Below, one piece after another: positions 1-7,600 of a stretch of DNA of 11,397 nt. Under the pieces are notes generated by a model. That model did no database searches and was not told the origin of the DNA. It saw only the letters and a list, made by a program, of their open reading frames with translations. The first letter of the stretch is position 1, and every line of letters begins with the position of its first letter. Position numbers and translations under genes: made by a program. Source of the stretch: Parvicella sp041583015 (GTDB lineage Bacteria; Bacteroidota; Bacteroidia; Flavobacteriales_D; Parvicellaceae); contig JBFHGR010000103.1 in the NCBI GenBank assembly GCA_041583015.1, positions 1 to 11,397 of the forward strand. Reading direction: 5' to 3'.

Positions 1-3000
1 CAAATGATGATTGTTCGAATGCTTTATACATCTGTGATTTAAATGGCTATAGCGCTTCCACTAGCGCAGCTTATAGTCCAGATAGACCAGGAACTGGTAC
101 GGGTCAAATGTATGGTAATGGTGAAAGTAATACAGGTATTTTTACAAGTCCTACAAATACTAGTCATACAGGTGGTCCTTTTGGATATACTAATGGAACT
201 TCTCCATCCGGGTACTACGATGTATCGATAGACAATAACTCTTGGATTACTTTTACAGCCTCAGCTACTACTGCTACATTAACCGTTTCGATTTATGATT
301 GTTGGGTAGGAAATTTTCCTTCTGGAGGAATTCAAATGGAAATATTCTCTGGTACAAACTGCGACAACTTCGTTTCAGTTTCTAACTTTGAAGAAAGTTC
401 TACTGGGTTTGTTATTACTGCCTCAGGTTTAACAATTGGCCAAGACTATTATTTAATGGTTGATGGTTATGCCGGTGATATTTGTAACTATACAATCACT
501 GCTGATTCTGGTGTTGCATTCCCTGAGATTACTGCAACTGATAATCCACTATGTAGTGGAGAAACTACCATATTAACAGCGCCTTCTACTGCTACTTCAT
601 ACTTGTGGTCTCCAGGTGGAGCTACAACACCTTCAATAACTGTTAGTCCTTCCACGACTACTACATATTCATGTGTAGTGGAAGGTGTGTGTGGATATAA
701 ACAAACATTAACTTATACGGTTGACGTAAATCAATTACCATCATTAACTACGTCCTTAACAAATAGCGTATGTTCTGGAACAGCATTAAATATTCCTTTA
801 ACATCTAATATTACTTCTACCTATACTTGGATAGCCCCTATTAATAATACTGACGTATCAGGAGAATCCTTAACTACTCAAACCACTTCAACAATTACCG
901 ATAATTTAATAAATAACACAACAGGTGCAGAAACAGTAAATTATACTGTTACTCCTACTGCAATTAGCACAGGATGTGAAGGAACTCCTTATAATCTTGC
1001 TGTAACAGTTAACCCTATCCCAGTGATGACTAGTGGTACTGCTGCCACAATATGTAGTGGTACTGCAGTCAATATTCCATTAACAAGTAATGTTACTTCG
1101 TCTTACACATGGATTGCCACTAATAATGCGAATACAACTGGAGAAAGTACCACATTACAATCTACTTCTACCATTAATAATATCATTACTAATTCAACCA
1201 GCACTAATCAAGTTGTGAGTTATGATGTTAGACCTACGTCTACTGCAGGGTCATGTCAAGGAAGTATACAAAATGTGTTGGTAACAGTTAATCCCAAACC
1301 TACGATGACAAGTGCTTCTAGTACTTCAATTTGTACAGGCGCTACTTTAAACATAGGATTGACCAGTAATGTTGCTTCGTCTTATTCCTGGGTGGCAACT
1401 TCAAATAGTGATGTTTCTGGAGAATCTATTACAGACCAGTCTGGCAGCACTATTAATAATACGCTTACCAATAATACTACATCCCCTGAAATAGTGGAAT
1501 ACACAGTAACACCAACTTCAACAGTAGGTTCTTGTATAGGTGATGATCAAATTGTCAACGTAACGGTTAATCCAGCCCCAACAATGACGAGTGCGACAAC
1601 TTCAACTATTTGTTCTGGTGCAACATTAAATATTGGTTTGTCAAGTGATGTGGCATCTAATTATTCTTGGGTTGCAACCGTAAATAATGATGTAACCGGT
1701 GAAAGCACTTCAGCAACGGTTAGCAACTTAATAAATAATTCACTGACCAACACAACAACAACACCCCAAAATGTTATATACACTGTAACACCAACCTCCA
1801 CAACTGGTTCATGTGAAGGATCGCCTCAAATAGTAACTGCTACAGTTAATCCGAGCCCTACAATGACGAGCAGTAATTCCACAACAATATGTTCTGGAGA
1901 AACACTTAACATAGGACTTACAAGTGACGTTGCATCAACTTATACATGGGGCGCAATAGCAAATCCTAATGTAACAGGGGAAAGCACAAGTTCACAGACA
2001 GGAAGCACTATTAATAATACTTTAACAAATAATACTGCTTCTGTTCAAACAGTTTCTTACAGTGTTTATGGTGTTTCTACCGTAGGTACATGTGCAGGAA
2101 GCCCTCAGACAGTAACAGTAACTGTTAATCCTTTACCCACTGCTACAGCAAATAACAATAATCCTTGTTTAGGACAACCATTAACTTTAACAGGAGGAAG
2201 CACTGGACTATCTTATTCTTGGAGTGGCCCTGACAGTTACACAAGTACTTCTCAAAGCCCTACTGTATCATCAAGTGCTGCAGCAAGCATGTCAGGAGTG
2301 TACACATTAACGGTATCAAATACAACAACTAATTGTTCTAATACTGCAACAACTAATGTATCTATCAACGCTTTACCTGTCTTAAATACAACAGGCATTG
2401 TTTTAAATAATCCATCTGCTTGTGCTGCCTCAGATGGTTCTATAACTGGAATCACTGGTAGTGGTTCCCCTACCCTATCTTATAGTTGGAATGGAGGTTC
2501 TTCTCAATCTGCAACAACACTTTCAGGGCTCGCTGCAGGTAATTATACCTTAGTAGTAACTGACGGTAATGGATGTACAGCAAGTGCAGGTCCATTTGCT
2601 CTTTCAGACCCTACACCTCCAACCCCACCGAGCATTAGTCTTACTCCTGGACCAGTATGTGTGGGAGGCAGTTTTACAATTTCAATTGATTCTCCTGTTT
2701 CGGGAGCAACATATTCATGGAGTGGACCAAATGCATATTCCAATACAGGAAACTCAATCACTCTTTCAAATATCACAACATCAGAAAGTGGCTCTTATGA
2801 TGTGGCCACTACAATAAGTGGCTGTACTATAGGAAATGCTGATGCTCCTGTAACAGTTAATGTAAACTCGTTACCGTTAGTTGATGTGTTACCTCCATTA
2901 GTTATCAATTGTGACAATCCAACAATAACGCTAGACGGTAGTAATTCAGAGCAGGGTGCAAACATTTCTTACAATTGGGTTGCCACATCAGGAGGTAGTA

Positions 3001-5399
3001 TATTGGGAGCAGGGACTACAGACACAGAAACTACAAATACAGCAGGTGATTACGAATTAATAGTCACTAATTCAACAACAGGATGTGAAAATGCTACACA
3101 AATTTCCGTTTCTACAAATATGAACACTCCAACTGCAGCTATTACCACAACTAATGGTGGCCAATTAGATTGTTCCAACACATCCTTAACACTGGACGGT
3201 TCAGGTTCAACAAATGATGCAGGAGGGACTACTGGAATAACATATACTTGGTCAACAACTTCCGGAGGGTCAAGTATTGGAAGTGGTGCCACTCAAAATG
3301 TTAGTGCGGCAGGAGATTATTATTTACTAGTAGAGGAAACCGCATCAGGATGTACAGATGAACAAATGATTTCTATCACTGCAGATGCAAATGTACCTGT
3401 AGCTATTATAACTAATGTTAATGATTTAACATGTGATTCTACTACTATTACATTACAAGGAGGAACTTCTACAGGTGGAACTTTAGACTTTAATTGGGAA
3501 GACTCAAGTCCTACCACAATATCTACCACATCTTCTGTAGTAATAAATACTGCTGGAACTTATACCTTAACTGTTACAAATCCCGCTAATAGTTGTACAA
3601 ACACGGCTTCCATAACAATAAATGAAGATATTGCTTCACCAACAGTCAGTATTGTTCCTTCTGCCAATGAGATAGATTGTAACAACCCAACTATTGATCT
3701 AGACGGAAGTGGATCTTCTCAAGGCTCAAACTTTGAATATACATGGACCACTACTGGAAATATTACTGGAGCAACTAATACAGATAATGCTACGGGTGAT
3801 GCAGCAGGAGTATATACATTAACTGTTGAAAATACTAATACAGGATGTGTTGCATCTACCAATGAAACACTAACGTTAGATACTACTTCACCTTCTGCGG
3901 ATGCAGGAAACGATGTCAACTTTACATGTGGCGTTACTACGGTTGCTTTGGATGGCTCAAATTCTTCAGGAACTGGAATATCTTTCAATTGGACCGGTCC
4001 TGGCAGCATTACCGGAGGAACTTCATCAACGCCAAATGTATCTGCAACTGGAACCTACACATTAACCGTAACTGGCGCTAACGGATGTACGGATACAGAT
4101 ATTGTAGAAGTAATACCAAATTCAAATGCACCTACTGCGGATGCTGGTACTGACATCATAATTACATGTAATACCCCACTACCTATAAATCTAGACGGTT
4201 CAGGTTCTGATTTTGGATCTAATATCACTTATAACTGGTCTACTACTGGAACTGGCAACATCATAAATGGTAATACTACTACGCCAACTGTAGACCAAGA
4301 AGGCGATTATACCTTAACAGTTACCAATTCTAGTAACAGTTGTACTGCTTCTGCAACAGTATCTATCTCAACTGATACAGTTTCACCAGTAGCTGATGCA
4401 AGTGCCACAGTATCTTCAGTCATTACATGTACATCAAATTTAGTGACCGTTTTGGATGGGTCCAATTCTTCAGGAACAGGCCTTACTTACGCATGGTCTA
4501 CAACAGGTGGAACTATTGATTCTCAATTGGGAAGTACTGCAACAGTATCTACAACAGGAGATTATGAACTTGAAGTAACTGGTTCAAATGGGTGTTCTGA
4601 CATAACGACAATTAGTGTTACTACAGATACTACAAGCCCTAATATAGGAATATCTCCAAGTGACACTTTGAATTGTAATATTACCACAGTAACAATTGAT
4701 GCTTCCGCTTCTACTGGATCAAACGAATCATACCAATGGACAAGTTCGAATGGAACAATAGTTTCAGGAGTTAGCACAAACACTGTTACTGTTAGTACTG
4801 CAGGAACTTATATTCTTACAGTTACCAATGACAATGGATGTACTTCAATTGATAGTAATATAGTAAATATAAATCCTGACCCAATTGCCGCATTTACTCC
4901 TTCGGTTTTAACAGGCTCTACTCCACTCACAGTAGATTTCCTTAATAATTCAATTGGTAACAATTTATCCAATGCATGGACATTTGGTGACGGTAACGTG
5001 AGCGTTGATATAAACCCTTCAAATACATATTCAGAACTTGGAAGTTATACAGTAGAGTTAATTGTAATAGATCAATTCGGCTGCAGCGATACAGCGCAAG
5101 TTGTTATAGATGCTTCAGGTGATTACACCATAACAATACCTAATATATTCACTCCGAATGTTGATGGAAATAACGATATATTTAGAGTTAATATTGAATA
5201 TGCTACAGACTTTCAAGCAACTATATTTAACAGATGGGGGCAGTTAGTATATGAATGGGATGGAGTTGATGGAGGTTGGGATGGATATACCTACTCAGGA
5301 GTTCTTGCAAGCGAAGGCACCTATTACTATTTATTTATTGTGACTGATATTAAAGGAGAAATACATGAATATCAAGGTCACTTTAGATTAGCAAGATAA
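1..5399 (+). CDS. Giant multi-repeat T9SS-secreted adhesin-like protein with type B C-terminal sorting domain (5' partial)
   Basis: The reading frame is open from base 3, and residues upstream of the first ATG at 108 (NDDCSNALYIC...) are clearly coding, so the start lies before the window. Modules in order: an N-terminal beta-rich domain (3-518) with NNSWITFTAS, GIQMEIF and YYLMVDGYAGDICNYTI, a type common at the N-terminus of Bacteroidota surface proteins; an Ig-like module (519-740); five PKD-like repeats (741-2138); an Ig-like module (2139-2378); a SprB-like repeat with SDGSITG and AGNYTLVVTDGNGC (2379-2630); another Ig-like module (2631-2876); eight Cys-paired repeats (2877-4883); a PKD domain with WTFGDG (about 4884-5117); and the type B domain (about 5136-5399). 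It is very rich in Thr, Ser, Asn and Gly and poor in Lys and Arg, as expected of an extracellular stalk. The likely role is surface adhesion or gliding, inferred from architecture only; the ligand is unknown. The missing part is probably just a signal peptide and a short leader, because this N-terminal domain usually follows the signal peptide closely. Confidence 0.93.
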   Translation, partial: NDDCSNALYICDLNGYSASTSAAYSPDRPGTGTGQMYGNGESNTGIFTSPTNTSHTGGPFGYTNGTSPSGYYDVSIDNNSWITFTASATTATLTVSIYDCWVGNFPSGGIQMEIFSGTNCDNFVSVSNFEESSTGFVITASGLTIGQDYYLMVDGYAGDICNYTITADSGVAFPEITATDNPLCSGETTILTAPSTATSYLWSPGGATTPSITVSPSTTTTYSCVVEGVCGYKQTLTYTVDVNQLPSLTTSLTNSVCSGTALNIPLTSNITSTYTWIAPINNTDVSGESLTTQTTSTITDNLINNTTGAETVNYTVTPTAISTGCEGTPYNLAVTVNPIPVMTSGTAATICSGTAVNIPLTSNVTSSYTWIATNNANTTGESTTLQSTSTINNIITNSTSTNQVVSYDVRPTSTAGSCQGSIQNVLVTVNPKPTMTSASSTSICTGATLNIGLTSNVASSYSWVATSNSDVSGESITDQSGSTINNTLTNNTTSPEIVEYTVTPTSTVGSCIGDDQIVNVTVNPAPTMTSATTSTICSGATLNIGLSSDVASNYSWVATVNNDVTGESTSATVSNLINNSLTNTTTTPQNVIYTVTPTSTTGSCEGSPQIVTATVNPSPTMTSSNSTTICSGETLNIGLTSDVASTYTWGAIANPNVTGESTSSQTGSTINNTLTNNTASVQTVSYSVYGVSTVGTCAGSPQTVTVTVNPLPTATANNNNPCLGQPLTLTGGSTGLSYSWSGPDSYTSTSQSPTVSSSAAASMSGVYTLTVSNTTTNCSNTATTNVSINALPVLNTTGIVLNNPSACAASDGSITGITGSGSPTLSYSWNGGSSQSATTLSGLAAGNYTLVVTDGNGCTASAGPFALSDPTPPTPPSISLTPGPVCVGGSFTISIDSPVSGATYSWSGPNAYSNTGNSITLSNITTSESGSYDVATTISGCTIGNADAPVTVNVNSLPLVDVLPPLVINCDNPTITLDGSNSEQGANISYNWVATSGGSILGAGTTDTETTNTAGDYELIVTNSTTGCENATQISVSTNMNTPTAAITTTNGGQLDCSNTSLTLDGSGSTNDAGGTTGITYTWSTTSGGSSIGSGATQNVSAAGDYYLLVEETASGCTDEQMISITADANVPVAIITNVNDLTCDSTTITLQGGTSTGGTLDFNWEDSSPTTISTTSSVVINTAGTYTLTVTNPANSCTNTASITINEDIASPTVSIVPSANEIDCNNPTIDLDGSGSSQGSNFEYTWTTTGNITGATNTDNATGDAAGVYTLTVENTNTGCVASTNETLTLDTTSPSADAGNDVNFTCGVTTVALDGSNSSGTGISFNWTGPGSITGGTSSTPNVSATGTYTLTVTGANGCTDTDIVEVIPNSNAPTADAGTDIIITCNTPLPINLDGSGSDFGSNITYNWSTTGTGNIINGNTTTPTVDQEGDYTLTVTNSSNSCTASATVSISTDTVSPVADASATVSSVITCTSNLVTVLDGSNSSGTGLTYAWSTTGGTIDSQLGSTATVSTTGDYELEVTGSNGCSDITTISVTTDTTSPNIGISPSDTLNCNITTVTIDASASTGSNESYQWTSSNGTIVSGVSTNTVTVSTAGTYILTVTNDNGCTSIDSNIVNINPDPIAAFTPSVLTGSTPLTVDFLNNSIGNNLSNAWTFGDGNVSVDINPSNTYSELGSYTVELIVIDQFGCSDTAQVVIDASGDYTITIPNIFTPNVDGNNDIFRVNIEYATDFQATIFNRWGQLVYEWDGVDGGWDGYTYSGVLASEGTYYYLFIVTDIKGEIHEYQGHFRLAR
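741..2138 (+). repeat. Five tandem PKD-like protein repeats, four of exactly 93 residues
   Basis: Repeat units lie at 741-1022 (94 residues), 1023-1301, 1302-1580, 1581-1859 and 1860-2138 (93 residues each). Each unit starts TMTS-like, has a Cys at position 11 in an ICSG(A/T/E)LNIGL-type strand, YSW or YTW near 28-30, a GES near 40-42, an INN turn near 51-53, a second Cys at 78 and ends TVNPxP. The two Cys are probably a disulfide within each unit. The units are clear repeats at protein level, but synonymous codons differ freely between copies, so they are old duplications rather than a recent expansion. Confidence 0.9.
2877..4883 (+). repeat. Eight tandem Ig/PKD-like repeats of 80-89 residues, each with a paired Cys
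   Basis: Units start at about 2877, 3132, 3399, 3642, 3894, 4134, 4389 and 4641. Each has a first Cys (INC, LDC, LTC, IDC, FTC, ITC, ITC, LNC), a TLDGSxS-type strand, a W about 15 residues later, an AGxYTLTV strand and a second Cys (TGC, SGC, NSC or NGC) near the end. Most units are joined by a short linker ending in Pro (TSP, SNAP, IASP). This family is distinct from the 93-residue array upstream. Spacing varies by a few residues, mostly in the central loop, so the units have diverged. Confidence 0.85.
5136..5399 (+). other. Type B T9SS C-terminal sorting domain (gliding motility-associated, CHU_C-like)
   Basis: The last roughly 88 residues show the hallmarks of the family: IPNIFTPNVDGNNDIFRV, then FNRWGQLVYEWDG, GGWDGYTY, and GTYYYLFIVTD, ending at a terminal Arg. 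This domain directs export through the T9SS; type B clients are known to depend on a PorP/SprF-type partner. No such partner follows this gene within the window. Confidence 0.93.
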
Positions 5400-5413
5400 A
5401 CAAATCTGCACAT

Positions 5414-5446
5414 AAAAAAAGGTCACCGAATCGGTGACCTTTTTTT
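5414..5446. terminator. Bidirectional intrinsic terminator between convergent genes
   Basis: Seven A residues, a perfect 9-bp GC-containing stem (GGTCACCGA / TCGGTGACC) around a single central A, then seven T residues. Because the A and T tracts mirror each other it should work in both directions. It lies 14 bases past the stop of the adhesin gene and 5 bases past the stop of the minus-strand 80-residue ORF, so it can end both transcripts. Confidence 0.92.
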
Positions 5447-5451
5447 ATGGA

Positions 5452-5694
5452 CTAAAGTTTTGTATTTACAATACAACTCCCCAATTTATTCAAATAATTT
5501 AATACAGTTTGTCTATTATTTCTAATTAATAAAAACTTGTTTAATAAATGATTCCTATCTCTAGTTCTCAAATCAAGAACTCTATTTAAAATTAATTCCG
5601 GACTTAAAGTTATCACTTCCTTTTTTGTTACAAAGATTAAAGGGGCATTCCATCCAATTCTATGTTTTTCTAAAATGTATTTAACTTCTTCCAT
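5452..5694 (-). CDS. Small hypothetical protein, 80 residues
   Basis: I do not recognise a family. The product starts MEEVKYILEKHRIGWNAPL and has a balanced mix of charged and hydrophobic residues with an Arg/Asn-rich middle (RTRDRNHLLNK), unlike the low-complexity shadows seen elsewhere. There is no signal peptide or membrane segment, so it would be cytoplasmic, mostly alpha-helical by appearance. The ATG sits 42 bases after the stop of the paralog at 5737-6543 and on the same strand, with no clear TAnnTTTG promoter between, so it may be the last gene of that transcript. The stop lies immediately before the bidirectional terminator, which supports a real gene. The alternative is a chance ORF in AT-rich DNA. 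Confidence 0.55.
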   Translation of the reverse strand: MEEVKYILEKHRIGWNAPLIFVTKKEVITLSPELILNRVLDLRTRDRNHLLNKFLLIRNNRQTVLNYLNKLGSCIVNTKL

Positions 5695-5736
5695 GACCTG
5701 TATTTTTTACTTCAATAAAAGCAAGTTTTATGCCAA

Positions 5737-6543
5737 TTAAATTTCAAGGTTTTGTTTTACCCAATTTGCAATATTCTTTCTTTGAACATTCCCATAAAAC
5801 TCATTAAGATAGGCGTGAAATTCATCAACCTTATCTTCGTTTGACTTTTTATTCAGTGCTTTATTAATGATGGTTAATTCTGAAACTAAAGTTTCTTTTT
5901 TAGGTGTTATTAAATTAAATGAAGTCAAGAATACTCCCTTATTTGTTGATCCTCTAGTGTAATACAACGAGACTTTACCTTCCTCTGGAATTATCATTTC
6001 GTTTCCATCAATAGTATAAATATCTTTTGCAGATAATATCAGCGTATTGTCATTGTATTTTAGTTTTTTAGCTATGGTATCCTCATTGTATATGTATTTC
6101 AAATAAAAGAAATTCTGATTATCCATAACGAATTCTTTTGATGAAATATTAATATCTAACGAATCTAGCAATAAAAAATCCTCTCCAAAGTAATTTATAA
6201 TATTGAGAGTATTCAGCAAACTTCCAGCTCTAGTTGCCACATTGCTCATTGCGGGCAATAAATTAGACGCTTTCCCAGATTTTGCATTTGGAACCAAGAC
6301 AAATCTACCTCCTACGGATGAAATAACTGCCGCCCTAGATTCAGGAGTAGCAAATGAAAGCTTATCATTCTTAAAAAACAGAACTCCAGTTGAAAGATCT
6401 TTACCTGATTCAATTATCGTTATTTTTCCATCCACTTTTATTACCGTATAGTTTTCCGCTTTTATTGATTTATCTATAAGCGAAAAGTTAAGTATAAAAA
6501 CGGTGAATAAAATTACTGTAGCGATATAAGTTATGTACTTCAT
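5737..6543 (-). CDS. Exported protein of unknown function, paralog of the upstream gene (FecR-like N-terminal region)
   Basis: A 268-residue protein with an N-terminal hydrophobic segment (about residues 5-23) that is a signal peptide or membrane anchor; no lipobox Cys is present. Residues 31-107 hold a block almost identical to the neighbouring paralog: NYTVIKVDGKIT, SGKDL, KLSF, ESRAAVISSV, GRFVL, then ASNLLPAMSNVATR. The spacing of a short beta-strand, a GKDL.TG turn and an SRA..ISS.GGRFVL strand pair resembles the FecR-type beta-fold, but this is fold-level intuition, not a firm assignment. The C-terminal half is more diverged and ends in a charged helix (EFYGNVQRKNIANWVKQNL). It aligns with its paralog with a constant one-residue offset, so the two are tandem duplicates. 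An intrinsic terminator lies only 13 bases upstream of its ATG and no TAnnTTTG box was found in the gap, so expression probably depends on readthrough from the gene before it. Confidence 0.88.
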   Translation of the reverse strand: MKYITYIATVILFTVFILNFSLIDKSIKAENYTVIKVDGKITIIESGKDLSTGVLFFKNDKLSFATPESRAAVISSVGGRFVLVPNAKSGKASNLLPAMSNVATRAGSLLNTLNIINYFGEDFLLLDSLDINISSKEFVMDNQNFFYLKYIYNEDTIAKKLKYNDNTLILSAKDIYTIDGNEMIIPEEGKVSLYYTRGSTNKGVFLTSFNLITPKKETLVSELTIINKALNKKSNEDKVDEFHAYLNEFYGNVQRKNIANWVKQNLEI

Positions 6544-6556
6544 AGTTTTTATAGAT

Positions 6557-6595
6557 AAAAAAACGTTGCAGAGAAGTGTAAACTTAACTGCAACG
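6557..6595 (-). terminator. Intrinsic terminator between the two paralogs (possible attenuator)
   Basis: On the minus strand an 8-bp stem CGTTGCAG / CTGCAACG (6595-6588 with 6571-6564) is followed by seven T residues (6563-6557). Inside it, AAGT and ACTT can pair as a further 4-bp stem around a TTAC loop. It follows the stop of the upstream paralog by 27 bases and lies 13 bases before the ATG of the second one. It should end most transcripts from the upstream gene and let a fraction through. Confidence 0.85.
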
Positions 6596-6622
6596 CAAAA
6601 TATTCAATATTTATTTAAAAAA

Positions 6623-7426
6623 TTATAAATTCATATTCTTGCTTAACCAATCTTTCAAGTTTTCCTTTTGTGGTTTACCATAAAACTCATAAAGATAAGC
6701 TGCAATCTCATTTGATTTAGTTTCAGCGTCTTTAGTCTTTAATTCACCAAGAATAACATCTAATTCTACTTTCAAATTTTCCGAATCTGGAGAGACTAAG
6801 TTAAACTCGCTAATTTTTGTGCTTTTCTTAATGCTGTTATTTCTGTAATAAATAGCCATTTTAGTTTTTTCAGGAATAGGTAACTCTTTTCCATCCACTG
6901 TATAAATTTCTTTTGCGGTCAACTCTAAAACATCATCATGAAAATTCAATTTCTTTGGAATACTTTCTCCATTCAATTCATATTGCAAGTAAAAAAAGTT
7001 ATCCTTATCCATTGGATAAACTTCTGAATTGATCTTCAATTCCATTTCATCTAATAATAAGTAATTCTCACTAAAATGGTTCTTTAAGTCAAGAGCATTG
7101 ATCAAAGCACCGCTTCTTGTTGCGACATTACTCATAGCTGGAAGTAAATTTGAAGCATTACCTCCTTTTGCATCTGGAGTTAAGACAAATCTTCCATTAA
7201 CTGAAGAAATTACGGCAGCTCTAGATTCTTGCGTTATAAAGGATAGTTTTTCATTACTTGCGAATAAATCTCCAGTAATTAAATCTTTTCCTGTTTTCAC
7301 ATAAGTGATTTTACCATCAACTTTGATAACCTTGTAATTGTCTGCTGCAGTGTTACTTTCCAAAGCAACAAATCCTGTAACCAAAAATGCTACACCTGCT
7401 GAAATTGATAATATTGCTGTTTTCAT
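6623..7426 (-). CDS. Exported protein of unknown function, first of a tandem paralog pair (FecR-like N-terminal region)
   Basis: A 267-residue protein with an Ala/Val-rich signal peptide (about residues 1-27, possible cleavage near SNTAAD), so it acts in the periplasm or on an envelope face. The mature N-terminal block (residues 30-106) contains YKVIKVDGKIT, TGKDLITGDLF, EKLSF, ESRAAVISSVNGRFVL, and ASNLLPAMSNVATRSG. By hand count 59 of 77 positions match the paralog at 5737-6543, against clearly lower similarity afterwards. The second half has NFFYLQYELNG, AKEIYTVDGKELPIPEK and a C-terminal amphipathic segment (AAYLYEFYG...LKDWLSKN). I know no function; a FecR-like fold is my best guess for the first half. 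It has its own promoter with a TAAATTTG box 26 bases upstream of the ATG, and is transcribed divergently from the glucosaminidase gene. Confidence 0.9.
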   Translation of the reverse strand: MKTAILSISAGVAFLVTGFVALESNTAADNYKVIKVDGKITYVKTGKDLITGDLFASNEKLSFITQESRAAVISSVNGRFVLTPDAKGGNASNLLPAMSNVATRSGALINALDLKNHFSENYLLLDEMELKINSEVYPMDKDNFFYLQYELNGESIPKKLNFHDDVLELTAKEIYTVDGKELPIPEKTKMAIYYRNNSIKKSTKISEFNLVSPDSENLKVELDVILGELKTKDAETKSNEIAAYLYEFYGKPQKENLKDWLSKNMNL

Positions 7427-7440
7427 AATCTTTTGTTTTT

Positions 7441-7460
7441 ATTTGCTATATGCAAATTTA
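7441..7460 (-). promoter_or_regulatory. Promoter -7 element of the paralog cluster with overlapping dyad
   Basis: Read on the minus strand, TAAATTTG (7460-7453) matches the Bacteroidota -7 consensus TAnnTTTG, giving a leader of about 20 bases before the ATG at 7426. A -33 TTG at ideal spacing is not evident. The 6-bp inverted repeat ATTTGC / GCAAAT (7441-7446 and 7452-7457) overlaps the downstream part of the box and the expected start site, so it could be an operator. Confidence 0.65.
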
Positions 7461-7565
7461 GTCAATAATCAAGCCAAAAACATAGCGTAATTAGATATTT
7501 TAAAAGAAGAAAAACTATCATTCGTCCAAAAAAGTAGGAATAAACGTTATTTTTCAAAAAAGATG

Positions 7566-7573
7566 TACCTTTG
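7566..7573 (+). promoter_or_regulatory. Promoter -7 element (TACCTTTG) of the glucosaminidase gene
   Basis: TACCTTTG matches TAnnTTTG exactly and sits 27 bases before the ATG at 7601, so transcription should begin near 7579-7581. A TTA rather than the usual TTG lies about 16 bases upstream (7547-7549) as a weak -33 candidate. The in-frame TTG at 7571 lies inside this box, so it cannot be the translation start of this transcript. Confidence 0.75.
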
Positions 7574-7600
7574 CACCCCCGAAAAAAATTGGGATTAATT

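Noticed and set aside
2252..4783. Several minus-strand ORFs of 67-96 codons across the adhesin gene
   Set aside because: They mirror the repeated Thr/Ser/Val codons of the plus-strand repeats (recurring VNVYTP-like strings) and lack promoters; they are shadows of the real gene.
741..4883. Possible CRISPR or recent tandem DNA repeats
   Set aside because: Repeats are clear only at protein level; nucleotide copies differ at many synonymous sites, and the units are far too long for CRISPR.
5700..5736. Possible hairpin (AAAAGCAAGTTTTA) or promoter between the second paralog and the 80-residue ORF
   Set aside because: The stem would be only three A-T pairs, and the nearest box-like string does not match TAnnTTTG.
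6203..7304. Plus-strand ORFs (6203-6451 and 7098-7304) antisense to both paralogs with similar sequences
   Set aside because: Their resemblance follows from the conserved sense-strand block of the paralogs. No promoter or start context supports them.
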